From Elysia chlorotica (taxonomy: Eukaryota > Mollusca > Gastropoda > Plakobranchidae), in assembly GCA_003991915.1 (NCBI GenBank), contig RQTK01000111.1, positions 578,012 to 642,011 of the forward strand: 64,000 bases of DNA, read 5' to 3'. The notes beneath the pieces are model-generated. The model was not told where the DNA came from. It did no database searches and saw only the letters and a program-made list of their open reading frames with translations. Of this stretch, positions 38,001 to 48,735 are shown one piece after another. A program made the translations under genes and the position numbers. How positions within the stretch are numbered: position 1 is the stretch's first letter; every line of letters starts with the position of its first letter.

Positions 38001-41000
38001 AGTAGCCACTGCACTCGAAGATACATAAATCAATATACTTGATATAACAAAAGTGTTTTATTCATTCTCCATTGTTAATAAAAACCCAGTTCATCTGAGA
38101 GTTGGAAACATTCAGGGAAACAGTTTTTGTAAGTTTCATTAATAAAAGGAAAGAAAGTGAGTGACACTCCACACAACAAAGCTGTCAAGCTGTAAAATCA
38201 AAAGGTAGCTGAGGCATGTGCCGCACCAAAATTAAGCATTGGTTTGTGAAACAGACAAACCATAAGTTGGATAAAATTACCAGGACAAGAGTAAAGACCA
38301 CTCAGTACTACAAAATAAAAGAAAAATAATAATGATAATAATAACAAAAGGCATTCGCAGTGCTACTAAAACATTTTTTTTTCCAGAGAAAAGAGAGGGG
38401 AAATAATCAACAGTGCAGGGAAGACGGAAATGAGAGGGGCTAGAAAGGGGGGAGAGGTAACAGAAAAGGTGGTGGTGGTGGTGGTGGTTGGGTGGCAATA
38501 GACTAAAGGCTTGGTGTGGCTGATTGAACCGAGGTGGTTGGACCAACAGGCTTCGGGCATGGGCATCATTGGCACAACGCATTTACACATGAAAAAAAGT
38601 TTTAAAAAGGTAACAAAAACCTAAATGTCTGGTGCTCCAGGATTACAGTATCACAAACCTCTCACCCACCCAAGCATTTCATATTTAGCCATCTCAACCA
38701 CTTCCTTTATAAGTTTGTTTCTGGATAAAACATTGTGTAAAGCCTAGGAAAAGGGAGGAAAAGAAGGAAAGTATAATTTTCCTTTTCCTACCAGATTCTT
38801 AAACTTTAGTTCATGTTGTTTAATTCACTCTTTAAATTTCTCAGATTGACTTAAACTAAGGAATGGAGAAGAAAAAGAGCCAAGTTTTCTTCATACGTCA
38901 AAACCAAAAATAAAAAGCTTCAATTCCGTGCTTTTCTTTGGCCACTACACATTTTATGTCGTCAGAATTTCTGAATCATAAATGCAGACGCTCTCCAAGG
39001 TAAGAAAAAAAGGATTTCTTAGCTAATTTGATCTGTTTATCCTGAAGCACCACACATACGACATGAACATACAAATCTAAGTCAGAATTTTATTAACTTA
39101 ATGATCAACATTTTATCAACTTAAATGGTAAAAAAGCTTATGAGAACATGTTCAAAATAATTAATTCTGAAAGTCTAATCATGACAAAACAAAAAGGAAG
39201 TTTCTCCCTTTACATAATATTTAATCAAACAAATCTTCCAGATTCTATTGAATTTGGCAGAAAATATATAAGACAAAAGCTTTAATTATTATTACAAAAA
39301 AGCTTAATAGTTCATCAATAATAATTCTGTCCGCTTTAATTTTACAAATTAAAGCTGTGCAAAGGGTTAAAACAAATTAAATTTGGGAATGAGGATTGAG
39401 AGTACACACTTGGTGTGGCAGGGAGGATACAAGCAGCTATGTAATGGAAAGAATGAATAATCAACTACAAAAAGAAAAAAACATTCTATTCTAAATTGTA
39501 TAGGGCAATTAAGTGCACAATTACAAATTGATGACACAATAGAACTATTCCTATGCCGGGGAAAAATAATTTAAACAAGACTCAGACAAAAAAAAAACCC
39601 AATTAGTTATTAATAAACATGCCTTTTTCCTAGAGTAAATCATCAATTATCCCCGCTGAGATAAAATGAAGTCGGATAAAATGAAGCCATAAGGATCTGC
39701 CCAGAGTGTGTGTTTTTTTTTTTTTTTAAACACAAGATATTAACTGAAATTGCTTTAGTCTCCATTATTCCTGTGTTTTAAAAAAATGTAAATAAATCAA
39801 ATAAAATGTTTGGACTATAAAGTTTAGTTGTGAACCAATCTCACAAGTTTGATTAAAGAATGATGGGGAAAGAATAAAAGGTGTTCGCTGAAACTTCTAA
39901 AACCCTTCACAAACAAGTTTTTGTTCCCTTTGTGTTACAGGTAGACCTATGGTGGTTTTCTATTAGGAAACTATTAGTGTTAAGATACTGAAACAACACA
40001 CAGATGCCACTTTGCTAAGATACCAGACACCATTCTAAGGTTAGTCCACTCTCAGTTCACAACAGACAGTCATGAGGATTTCTTCACAAAAGTGTGTTCC
40101 TTGTAAAATTATATTTAAAAAAAAATTGAATCCTCTTGAATATCAAAACTACAAGTGCTCATTGAGGGAGCTATTATCTATTTGTGAGTGAAAAGGGAAC
40201 TCAGTGGAGAGACATGTATACACCTTTCCAAATGTCTGTCAACATGCACAGCTCCCAACCTAACTAGCCATCAACGTTTAAAAATTTAGGCAAAAAAGAG
40301 TTGCAAAGTGATGGCAGCTCTGTGTATTCCAAAAGAAGCTGTAATTGGGTTTATCACCCATCAAGGCATCTCTCTTTTTTTGTTATCTCACTCACCCTCT
40401 TGCCAGCTCGCAGGCTGCGCCTTGGAACTTGGTGTTCGATGAGATCGGCTGCGGAGGCGGGTGGGGAGGCTGGCCTCATCGTCTCACACACTGTGTACAT
40501 GTCTTCCGCAAGTCTCGGCAGGCCGTGGCTTTCTCGCACATCGTTTTTACGATGCTCTAAGTCAATGAGCCCTCCAAGAGTAAGCTGATAAAACAATGAA
40601 AAACAGATGGTCAATTTTAAGAGCTCTATATAAAGGGCATTTAGGTAAAAAGAGAATAGAAAGTTTCAATTTGAAGCATAATCGCATACGAATGGATGCT
40701 AGTTTTGACCAACAGCATCAATGTATCATTTTTATGTTTTTTTTTTTTTTTACATTTTAGTTGTATCATGTCTATATCATGAGAATTTAATTTACTAGAG
40801 ATATATAAGCTTGATAATGAATATTTCTCAAAGGCTGGCATTTTAAATAGTATCACAGTCCATCAGGTTTGTAACTTATCCTAAAATACCTCTCTAACAA
40901 TAATTTGCAGTGGCGAACATTTTAATGAATGGCATATCCTAAACTTTGATGAAATAATCAAAATGCTTGAGTCTTCGTAAACTGATACAATTTTAAAATA

Positions 41001-44000
41001 TGTAAATATGCTCTTGTGTGTTGCCTTGAGCATTTGGATTTTTTTCCTGTACTGGTAACAATGATCACTAGCATATGGATTATAACCATCCTAGACCAGT
41101 TAACTGCTAAGGAATAAGCCCAAGTGTTAGCTTTACATATAAAATAAAACGTACAGAATAAGTTTACTTTTACTTTTTTTTTTTTAACTGACGTAATTTT
41201 GTAAAGTGCCTAATAGGCAACCGTCACATTAAAATCTTTAATCTTTTTCGTCAATGTAAAAGAGTTTGTCATCAGATAGAATTTTTTTTTAAAACAAGAA
41301 AAAACATTATGGAAAAGATTGCAATGATTAACATATGGTTGACAATTGCTTTTTCTCCACTAGGGGACACTTCAAAAACATGAAACAATAAAATGAAAAA
41401 AGAGGAAGAAAAGGATTTAAAAAAAATTAATTAAAACACTACTAAAATAAAATTTAAGTAAGTGCCTTCGGCAAGTACATAAAAGGAGGAAATTAGACTT
41501 CCCCTTGTAATTAATTTATTCTCAAACCATAGTTTAAATGATTTATGGATCTTCATTAGTTTTTCTTTTTAATTGATGACAGTCCACCCACATAGACACA
41601 GGAGTTACAAAAAAACATGTTTTGCTTCATATCACAAAACAAAAAGTTCTTTTCGTTCCGGAATTTTCTTGGGACGCTTTCTAGAACGTACCAAAACAAC
41701 CTTCCATAAAAGTAGCAGCACTTTCTTCATGGGGTAGTGTGGGGCACTGCCGCTACAGAATCTGGTCACCATGGTAAACAGCAGCACCGAGAGGGGATCC
41801 TCGCCAAAAATTGGTTGAACTAGAAAATTGAAACACACATAAGAAAGCTTGTAAATATGACCATAAAGGAAGAAATTCATAGATCTATCTTTATTTCGCA
41901 GAGCAGCTGAGCTACATTTTTAGAATTTAACTGTGAGTATATTTATATTTTGTCTGTGACAGAAATTACAGTGAGTCCTCAATACTATAAATTTATTACA
42001 AATTGTTTTGTAATTACATACAACACAATGTTTACCCTTTTCTGACCATTTGTTTCCACCTTTACACACACCAACAAGGAATAAAGTTTTGTGTATGTTC
42101 TACCATACTTCTGCATACTCAAATGCACAAACTTAATCATGTAAATTCATATGGTAATTTGCCAGACCTGAAATAACAGCAAGAGATTAAATGTGCATTT
42201 GAAATTGCACTCAAACTGATTATCATTACAAAACCAAAATCTCCTGATGAGTTCTATACATACAGATGGGTCCATGAACTCAGATTTGATCTGGCATTAT
42301 ATAGGATCCTCGGGAAAAACTGGGAGAGATTAAACAAAGAGAGAAGCTTCACTCTCAATAAAACAAGATTTGAGCCTTGGACCCTCTAATTCATCTGGCA
42401 CCTCTCTACCCATTCAAACCAATGAACTTTTTAATATTCCATTTTACCCCAGCTTAACACTTACCTAATTCATCCTTAAACATTTCTCGTGCCTCTATTA
42501 GTTTCTGAGAAAGTTGGTCACTCGCATCACGCCCTACATCACAAGTGCGAGAGGTTTCCACCATGATGTAAAGTATATTCAAGATGTACCTGAAAATGGG
42601 ATAGTTAATCTTTAAAGAGGACATACTCTTAAAAGAACGTCAGAGCTAGTATAAACAGTAAAAAATTTCAATCAATTTCTCAAATAACTATAGGTGGTGG
42701 CCTTTAAGTATTAGCCCCAATATAACAGATATATTCAAAAGTGATGAAACAGGAATAGACTTTTGAAAACTCTCTCTAAATCTAGCATTTGAAAGTTTTG
42801 ATATTTGCAAAAGTGCCAAATTTATTCTTACCACTTGACCGCTGGGATAAAATTTAGATCTTGCAAGTATAAGGCATTAATATCTATGGATATGAGTTAT
42901 CTTAATCCAAATCCCACCAAGAAGTAAACAATTTATCCAGTCTACGATTAATTTAGTAAAAAAAAAAGTTAGTTTTGCCAAATGATATAGATTATATATA
43001 TATATATTGATATTGTTGGATAGGTAATTGTTGTCCAAAATAGATCGAAATAAACAGCATAGCGATCAAGCCATCTAAAGGGTATTTTAGACAGGCAGCT
43101 CAAATGAGGGTTATAGAATAAAATGCACTTCGTAAAAAAATTAATTAATTTTAACTCACCTGAGTTCCTTGCTGTCTGTGATGGAAACAGCTGGCTTTCT
43201 CAGAGCCATCAAAGCTGTTGCGCTGTTCCTGAAAGAGTACATTTTTTATTTGACAAAAGGCACAAATTGTCTGCAGAGATTATGAAATTGAACCCTACAT
43301 TTCCATAGAGAGAAAAGAAACGATGGACAGCAATGGTACACCCATCTTAAATACCAATTAATTTTACTTCATTATCACTTAAGAATGATGGGCAATGTAG
43401 AATTTAACACTCATCTTAACACAAAGCCTTCCTTTAAGAAATATCTAAGTCTCCTTTATGTCTTCCATGCGATGGTGATGATGTTGATAATGAAATTTAC
43501 TTTGTGTTCTTTTGTAGTCATCTTAACAATTTAAGAAAATTGATCTTCCCTCCTTTTCATATACAGATTTATGAATGTCAACTGCATACTAACGAGTATA
43601 TATTTTTCTAAGTATATCAAAACGTATATTGCATTTACAAATATAATATCATGACTGCTTTTTAATGATTTCCCTTTATTGGGTTTAAATTCACGATTGC
43701 TATTTTGTACATTAACATAACACACAATTTTCAATATAAAATTATTGCAGACATTCTTAATCAATTCAATGAACTATTGCATGCATTTGTTGTTTTTTTT
43801 AATTTTGAAATATCAACTCTTATATATTCGGTCAATGTCAATTTCTTTTTGTTGGGAAGTCTGCTTTCATTATTATGTTTTGTTATTACACTTTATGGGC
43901 TTAAGTTAATGCCCTTTTTCTTTTTTAAATAAAATTTAATTCAACGATAACCAATAAAATTGTTTTGAAAGACAAGGCCAAAAACAAAAACAAAAAAGTT

Positions 44001-47000
44001 TTTCTGCATATCGAAAAAAAAAAGCAGCTTTGAATTGAATAAAGCCTAATCTCTCATGTAGTCATTACATTTTTCAAAAGTTGTTTACATATATATTTAG
44101 TTTTGTTTTTGTTTTTGTTTTTTTGGTGCAATGGGTAAACTTTCAAACAAACATATGATTGAAATTGTAATAGTGATGTGACTATAAAATTTTCAACATA
44201 GGAAGCACTTACTCGACTTCCATGGCAAGGAGCTGGACAAGAGATGTATAAAGGCCAAGCTCTAGGTAGAGGAGCACACATTCTCTGCTCACTTCATACA
44301 TATGTCCTCTAGATCTGCATTCTCCATAGACACCTAGAAAACAATGCCACAATGTATTGCTCAAGAGTTGCCTTCCAACTCAGAAACGAGTTTGATATAA
44401 GGAATAACATTTCACAAAAAGTGATTTTACTTTGTTAGGAGCAAAAATTCAGCCCATTATTTTTTTTGGTAAAAATTACCGAAAGACATATTTTTTATAA
44501 TTCTTTTCACAGCCACAACATTCACATTATGAAAATTGTTGGTAAAAATAACAAACTTTCTTAATTAATGTTTTTAGGGAACATAAAAAATGGCTCAGTC
44601 TCAAAAGGGTTTTAAAAAAAGAAATTTCATGCCAGGATGACCTACCTTGGGCTAGATAGAGCAGAGCCTGGATGGCCTTGACTCTTCTCTCTTTCTCTGT
44701 GACCTCCAAGTCATCTTGCACACTAACCACAAAAGTCATCTGTTCAGTCCTTGACAGAGACGTCCACTTTTCAAATCCTGACAAAGTATTTTTTTAAAAA
44801 GAAGGAAAAAAAAAGAAAAAAGAGAGAGAGGGAGAATCAGTCTTTTCGTCCTATTTTTGTATTGTAACAAAAAGAATCAAAATGATTTAAAAAAAAAAAA
44901 AAAGAATACCATTTGCCATACATTACATGATGCTATGAAGTCAAAAGGTAACTTGTAAAGCTGGCACGTATGTTTGATTTTACACTTTTTAAAAACAAGT
45001 CTTGCAACAAAAAAATACAGGAATAATATAAAAAATTATGTTACCATGTGCTTTGGCTGCTTCTTCAAAGCACACTTGGTTTGTAGCAAAGTCTGGCTCC
45101 TCTGTGTAGCTGTACAACTCTGTGGTGGATATTAAAATAAAGAAGCTTAATTAAAACAATAATTTTAAGGTAAAACAAATTAATTCTTAACTCTCAACAT
45201 TAACTTGATTCCTCTAACTGAGACATGAATTTTTTTTTTTTAAAGATGATCAAAGTTCACTAATATCTTTGTACAGTAATCAATATGAGGAAAACCATTT
45301 TAATCTTTGAACAATATGACAATGCAGAACTCACCAGCCATCTCAAACTCATGCTTATCCGCATCTGCGTAGGTGAAGTCCACCTTCTCCACCTCGGCCA
45401 TGTCGTCTGACTGCCTGCAAACAAAGTGTCACAAAGAAATTTAATAGGCATTCACTTCAAATAATTTATTAGACTACAAGTGTGATTTCTCTGACGGGAC
45501 TTCTTCAACTCCTGGACTCAAGGGTCAACTTTTTACAATCCGCTCTCCTTGAATATTGAATGCTGGATCTGTATGTTTGGATCTTCAGTGTGCTTACAAC
45601 ATAATTATTTATATGGATTTAGATTCACACTTTGTTACACTACTACTAAAAAATACTACCGGTATGCAATTATCTGTATTGGTCTTTTTAGTAATTTAAG
45701 GAATGCAATTTCACAAAGAGTTACATTACTACAGAACTTACATCTTTATTTTGTCTACCAGTACCAAGCGATATAAGCTCTTACAATGAGAAATGCTCAG
45801 CAGTGAGTGAGTGAGTTTATTTTTACTGCATGTCAACACGGTAATTCCTATATTTTGCCCATGATTTCCTGAGACAATTAATACATTATTTGGCAACAGT
45901 GACTCCTTTATCTCTCTGAGCGGTAAAAGCATCAGAATTGTGCATAAAAAGGTTGGTTAAAATATACAAAAAGATCCATGTGTAGGATAATCACAGTTGA
46001 ATTTGATTATGCACACCAAGGTCTTCAAATATCTCAGGAGCGCTGAGGACTAACATGTAAATATGCTCTCTAATGGTCTGGAAGCAAGTTGCAGATTTCT
46101 TTCCCAGTATAAAAGCGGGCACTCAACCAGAATGTGACTTATGGATAATTGACAGTTGCATGTGTGGCACTGTGGAGGCTCTTCATCTCCCAGTAGGAAG
46201 GCGTGAGTCAGATGAGAATGTCCAAGTCTCGATCCACCTGTTCTCATTTTCTAGCCTGAGAGCTCATGAGCCATTTCATTTCCTTCATTCATACATGGCT
46301 GGGGATCCACCCAAGAGCAATTTTTTTACCATTTTGCTGCAGTTCATGAATTTTCCTCAAAATGTGCAAATTTTTTTGATTTTTCAAGTTTGTCTCTACG
46401 ACCGCTTTCACCGGAGAAAGCAAAAAAATAAACAAACAAAACTAGTTAGATCTTTGGATAAAAAAAAATAATTTCTCGTCTTTTTTAATTTGTGAATAAG
46501 TGGCTATCTAAGCGTTATTTTTAAGGTTACATGTAGGCCTTTGTAGTTTTACAATCTGGGAAGAAATTTTTTATGAGATTTAGATCTAGATTTTATTAAA
46601 GCAGAGGATGTTTGAAAAAAAAATAAAATTAAATTAAAACCAGGATGAGTTATGATGTGCCTTGAAAAGAGAAGAAGACATGTATTGGTGTCTAGTCAAG
46701 TCCAGGGGGGCATGGTAACTCTGGGGTAAAACAGCAGCTTCCGACACAGGAGGTCCATGGTTCAAGCCCTATCCCCACCCTGTCTCGTGTGTGGTAGCAC
46801 ATAAAATTGTCAAATGTCAGTCTCATGGGCCCGTCCACAATATAGCCAATAGAGTGCTGATGTTGGGAATTAAACCAGCTCAACTACAACTAGTCAAGTC
46901 CAGGTCTTTATAAATTGCTAGGCGAATAATAATGGAGTCTATGGCAAACCAAATCTCTCATACGTAGTCATTAGTTGTTTACATATATAATTATTTTGTT

Positions 47001-48534
47001 TTGTTTTTGTTTTTGTTTTTTTGGTGCAATGGGTGAACTTTCAAACAAACAGGTGATTCAAATTGTAATAGTGGTGTTACTATAAAATTTTCAACATAGG
47101 AAGCACTTACTCGACTTCCATGGCAAGGAGCTGGACAAGAGATGTATAAAGGCCAAGCTCTAGGTAGAGGAGCACACATTCTCTGCTCACTTCATACATA
47201 TGTCCTCTAGATCTGCATTCTCCATAGACACCTAGAAAACAATGTCACAATGTATTGCTCAAGAGTTGCCTTCCAACTCAGAGTTTGATATAAGGAATGA
47301 CATTTCACAAAAAGTAATTTTACTTTGTTAGGAGCAATAATTCAGACCATTACTTATTTGGTAAAAATTACCGAAAGACATATTTTTTATAATTCTTTTC
47401 ACAGCCACAACATTCACATTATGAAAATTGTTGGTAAAAAAAAAAAAACTTTCTTAATTAATGTTTTTAGGGAACATAAAAAATGGCTCAGTCTCAAAAG
47501 GGTTTAAAAAAAAGAAATTTCATGCCAGGATGACCTACCTTGGGCTAGATAGAGCAGAGCCTGGATGGCCTTGACTCTTCTCTCTTTCTCTGTGACCTCC
47601 AAGTCATCTTGCACACTAACCACAAAAGTCATCTGTTCAGTCCTTGACAGAGACGTCCACTTTTCAAATCCTGACATTTTTTTTTTTTTTTTAAGAAAAA
47701 AGAGAGAGGAGAATCAGTCTTTTCGTCCTATTTTTGTATTGTAACAAAAAGAATCAAAATGATTAAAAAAAAAAAAGAAAAAGAAAACCATTTGTCATAC
47801 ATGATGCTATGAGTCAAAAGGTAACTTTTAAAGCTGGCATGTATGTTTGGTTTTACACTTTTTAAAAACAAGTCTTGCAACAAAAAAATACAGGAATAAT
47901 ATCAAAAATAGTGTTACCATGTGCTTTGGCTGCTTCTTCAAAGCACACTTGGTTTGTAGCAAAGTCTGGCTCCTCTGTGTAGCTGTACAACTCTGTGGTG
48001 GATATTAAAATAAAAAATCTTGATTAAAACAATAATTTTAAGGTAAAACAAATTAATTCTTAACTCTCAACAATCAACATTCACTTGATTCCTCTAACTG
48101 AAACATGAATTTTTTTTTAGTTCACCAATATCTTTGTACAGTAATCAATATGAGGAAAACCATTTTATCGATAATGATATTTATATATAAATAGAAAGAT
48201 CTTTATTATCTGTATTTTTAATCACTACGATAATGATATTTATATATATAATGAAAGATCTTTATTATCTGTATTTTTAATCACTACGAGAATGATATTT
48301 ATATATAAAATGAATGATCTTTATTATCTGTATTTTTAATCACTACGATAATGATATTTATATATAAAATGAAAGTTCTTTATTATCTGTATTCTTAATC
48401 ACTACGATAATGATATTTAAATTATTATTTATATATTAAATGTACGTTCATTGTCATTTTAAACACTTTGTACAGCGCACTGAGCCAGGCATTGTCTTGG
48501 GTGTTGCGCTAAATAAAAGCCATATATTATTATT

Positions 48535-48566
<32 letters not shown>

Positions 48567-48735
48567 CACCATGCCATAATCAAATATCTTTGTACAGTAA
48601 TTAATATGAGGAAAACCATTTTAATCTTTGAACAATATGACAATGCAGAACTCACCAGCCATCTCAAACTCATGCTTATCTGCATCTGCGTAGGTGAAGT
48701 CCACCTTCTCCACCTCGGCCATGTCGTCTGACTGC
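25801..48735 (-). CDS. STRIP1: striatin-interacting protein (STRIP1/2, FAM40), 5' end not found
   Basis: STRIP is a core scaffold of STRIPAK, the striatin-PP2A phosphatase/kinase complex that restrains MST/Hippo kinases and affects cytoskeleton and trafficking. Nineteen minus-strand exons from 45414 to 25801 join without any phase conflict into 2,332 bases, 776 residues plus stop (human STRIP1 is about 837). Diagnostic blocks include [79 protein letters not shown] and [15 protein letters not shown]. Missing is the disordered N terminus of about 60 residues; translation may begin at ATG 45401 in the first visible exon or in an unseen exon. The first four exons are duplicated upstream at 47111-48735. 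A large intron (34351-40395) contains a candidate cassette exon. Whether the family member is 1-like or 2-like is not decided; invertebrates usually have one gene. Confidence 0.9.
26093..26350 (+). mobile_element. LINE reverse-transcriptase C-terminal fragment
   Basis: A plus-strand frame reads [46 protein letters not shown] and [11 protein letters not shown], then stops. This is the characteristic extreme C terminus of a second LINE lineage (RGRP...W.L...AEASRSDD). It lies in the last STRIP intron, opposite in strand. Confidence 0.7.
26767..26971 (-). CDS. STRIP1: STRIP exon
   Basis: [37 protein letters not shown] and [11 protein letters not shown]; phase 0 to 1; donor GTCAGT. Confidence 0.92.
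27533..27725. repeat. ~50-bp minisatellite with internal palindrome
   Basis: GGATAACCTGTTATC at 27601, 27651 and (as GGATAACATGTTATC) 27699, with a degenerate unit at 27543; spacing 48-58 bases. Each unit holds the inverted GATAAC/GTTATC pair. Located in a STRIP intron. Confidence 0.7.
28023..28127 (-). CDS. STRIP1: STRIP exon
   Basis: [34 protein letters not shown]; 35 codons, phase 0 to 0; donor GTCAGT. Confidence 0.9.
28694..28760 (-). CDS. STRIP1: STRIP exon
   Basis: [18 protein letters not shown]; 67 bases, phase 2 to 0; acceptor TTTTCAG. Confidence 0.87.
29051..29151 (-). CDS. STRIP1: STRIP exon
   Basis: [18 protein letters not shown] and VAYVNAKN; phase 0 to 2; donor GTGGGG is weak but the protein match is strong. 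Confidence 0.9.
29522..29648 (-). CDS. STRIP1: STRIP exon
   Basis: [20 protein letters not shown] and [15 protein letters not shown]; phase 2 to 0; donor GTAAGT. Confidence 0.9.
30097..30194 (-). CDS. STRIP1: STRIP exon
   Basis: [18 protein letters not shown] and DVLPDEM; phase 0 to 2; donor GTAAGT. Confidence 0.9.
30439..30513 (-). CDS. STRIP1: STRIP exon
   Basis: [20 protein letters not shown] then LPQYM; phase 0 to 0; donor GTGAGT. Confidence 0.88.
31131..31202 (-). CDS. STRIP1: STRIP exon
   Basis: [19 protein letters not shown], 24 codons, phase 0 to 0; donor GTAGGA. Confidence 0.87.
31713..31842 (-). CDS. STRIP1: STRIP exon
   Basis: [18 protein letters not shown] and [14 protein letters not shown]; phase 2 to 0; acceptor ATCTTCAG. 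Confidence 0.9.
33150..33310 (+). mobile_element. diverged tRNA-headed SINE
   Basis: GTTGGCTCAGTAGGGGCATAA resembles an A box and GGTCCAAGGCTCAAACCTTT a B box; GTAGGAAACCTATGAGAGTG follows. Decayed. Confidence 0.4.
33895..34060. repeat. dispersed repeat fragment shared with 7.55-7.70 kb
   Basis: AAGTGGCAAGGCAATTTGAT through GACCATTTTCAGTTTAATTC follows the order of 7615-7720. Confidence 0.45.
34172..34350 (-). CDS. STRIP1: STRIP exon (acidic linker)
   Basis: [10 protein letters not shown], an acidic EEDDDLMDG stretch, a Pro/Thr-rich part, then [10 protein letters not shown], equal to the LPWAPKVR motif of STRIP; phase 0 to 2; donor GTTAGA. Confidence 0.88.
36374..36606. mobile_element. piggyBac-like MITE
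   Basis: The ends CCACCTAAGTGCT and (reverse complement of right end) CCACTTGAGTGCT match at 11 of 13 positions, and TTAA flanks both sides (36370-36373 and 36607-36610), the target site of piggyBac elements. The 233-base interior has no coding capacity and holds the palindrome GATCGAATTCGATC. Confidence 0.55.
38468..38487. repeat. (TGG)n microsatellite
   Basis: Short TGG run in the STRIP large intron. Confidence 0.85.
38666..38743 (-). CDS. STRIP1: candidate STRIP cassette exon
   Basis: Minus-strand acceptor with a long pyrimidine tract (TTTCCTCCCTTTTCCTAG), 26 open codons ([20 protein letters not shown] then YEMLGW) and donor GTGAGA. It is phase 0 at both ends, exactly fitting between the flanking exons, which also join without it. 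No matching block is known to me in vertebrate STRIP. A chance open frame in an intron remains possible. Confidence 0.45.
38744..40395. other. STRIP large intron, 3' part in genomic order
   Basis: AT-rich; no further exon candidate seen. Confidence 0.5.
40396..40584 (-). CDS. STRIP1: STRIP exon
   Basis: [13 protein letters not shown] to [16 protein letters not shown] and a basic end; 63 codons, phase 0 to 0; donor GTGAGT. Confidence 0.9.
41692..41819 (-). CDS. STRIP1: STRIP exon
   Basis: [20 protein letters not shown] and [13 protein letters not shown], one of the most conserved blocks; donor chosen as GTACGT so the exon ends WKVVL in phase 0. Confidence 0.9.
42268..42412 (-). mobile_element. 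possible diverged SINE, minus
   Basis: Reverse-complement reading has GGTCCAAGGCTCAAATCTTG (B-box-like), AGAGTGAAGCTTCTCTCTTT and GAGGATCCTATATAATGCC in the order of the second SINE type. Weak. Confidence 0.3.
42465..42589 (-). CDS. STRIP1: STRIP exon
   Basis: [12 protein letters not shown] followed by a charged stretch ending EMFKDEL; phase 2 to 1; donor GTAAGT. Confidence 0.88.
43160..43228 (-). CDS. STRIP1: STRIP exon
   Basis: [20 protein letters not shown]; acceptor CTTTCAG, donor GTGAGT; phase 2 to 2. Confidence 0.88.
44213..44333 (-). CDS. STRIP1: STRIP exon A4
   Basis: GVYGEC then [17 protein letters not shown]; phase 1 to 2; donor GTAAGT. Confidence 0.88.
44646..44777 (-). CDS. STRIP1: STRIP exon A3
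   Basis: [13 protein letters not shown] through [14 protein letters not shown], the first helical repeat region; phase 1 to 1; donor GTAGGT. Confidence 0.88.
45045..45119 (-). CDS. STRIP1: STRIP exon A2
   Basis: Encodes [10 protein letters not shown] and [10 protein letters not shown], the conserved LYSYTEGPEF region; phase 1 to 1. Confidence 0.88.
45335..45414 (-). CDS. STRIP1: STRIP exon A1, candidate start exon
   Basis: Acceptor TTTGCAG, entry phase 2. Encodes [18 protein letters not shown], matching the EFEYADTDK block of vertebrate STRIP. ATG at 45401-45399 (GACATGG) could be the initiator. Confidence 0.85.
45990..46410 (-). mobile_element. LINE fragment (RT C-terminal / zinc-ribbon tail), copy A
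   Basis: Minus frame contains [39 protein letters not shown], the conserved tail of I/Jockey-type LINE proteins after RNase H. Truncated and interrupted. Confidence 0.7.
46708..46893 (+). mobile_element. SINE, copy in duplication A
   Basis: GGAGGTCCATGGTTCAAGCCC (B box), TGTCTCGTGTGTGGTAGCAC, GGGCCCGTCCACAATATAGC and TTAAACCAGCTCAACTACAA. Confidence 0.75.
47111..47231 (-). CDS. STRIP1: STRIP exon, duplicate copy B4
   Basis: Identical to 44213-44333; ends in phase 2 so it can splice in frame either to copy A1 (45414) or directly to the exon at 43228. Confidence 0.65.
47539..47670 (-). CDS. STRIP1: STRIP exon, duplicate copy B3
   Basis: Identical to 44646-44777 in all 132 bases; acceptor TGTCAG and donor GTAGGT kept, though the pyrimidine tract on the minus strand is A-rich in both copies. 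Confidence 0.65.
47918..47992 (-). CDS. STRIP1: STRIP exon, duplicate copy B2
   Basis: Identical to 45045-45119 in all 75 bases, with intact acceptor CCACAG and donor GTAACA. Confidence 0.65.
48168..48420. repeat. 59-bp minisatellite (about 4 units)
   Basis: Unit containing CGATAATGATATTTATATAT, then ATCTTTATTATCTGTATTTT and TAATCACTA, repeated four times with few changes. The same sequence occurs once in the LINE 3' region at about 8665-8740, so the array expanded from LINE sequence. Confidence 0.85.
48534..48566. repeat. (GAT)n microsatellite
   Basis: GAT units at the terminus of the inserted LINE tail. Confidence 0.9.
48656..48735 (-). CDS. STRIP1: STRIP exon, duplicate copy B1
   Basis: Same length and splice signals as 45335-45414. 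Differs by one synonymous base (Ala codon in ADADK). Confidence 0.65.

Larger units (their letters stand above)
34351..38665. other. STRIP large intron, 5' and middle part
   Basis: Starts with a GC- and purine-richer stretch (34385-34700) including (AAGCC)n at 34432-34455, then AT-rich DNA. An open frame on the plus strand at 34401-34775 has no recognisable similarity. A TTAA-flanked MITE lies at 36374-36606. Confidence 0.5.
44047..46942. repeat. tandem duplication, copy A (~2.9 kb)
   Basis: Direct repeat of 46946-50178, starting at AATCTCTCAT...TAGTCATTA and ending GAGTCTATGGCAA. Contains STRIP exons A1-A4, a LINE fragment and a SINE in the same order as copy B. Introns differ at several percent with small indels; exons are practically identical. 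Confidence 0.92.
48127..48623 (-). mobile_element. LINE 3'-end insertion in copy B with 41-bp flanking repeats
   Basis: A 41-base direct repeat beginning AATATCTTTGTACAGTAAT (48127-48167 and 48583-48623, one mismatch) brackets an insertion absent from copy A. The insert contains the reversed LINE 3' end known from 8577-8690 (GCGCACTGAGCCAGGCATTG), a 59-base minisatellite and a GAT array. The long flanking duplication would be a large target-site duplication. Confidence 0.7.

Noticed and set aside
40301..40588. Plus-strand open frames at the STRIP exon 40396-40584
   Set aside because: Shadow of the minus-strand exon, which has splice signals and clear homology.
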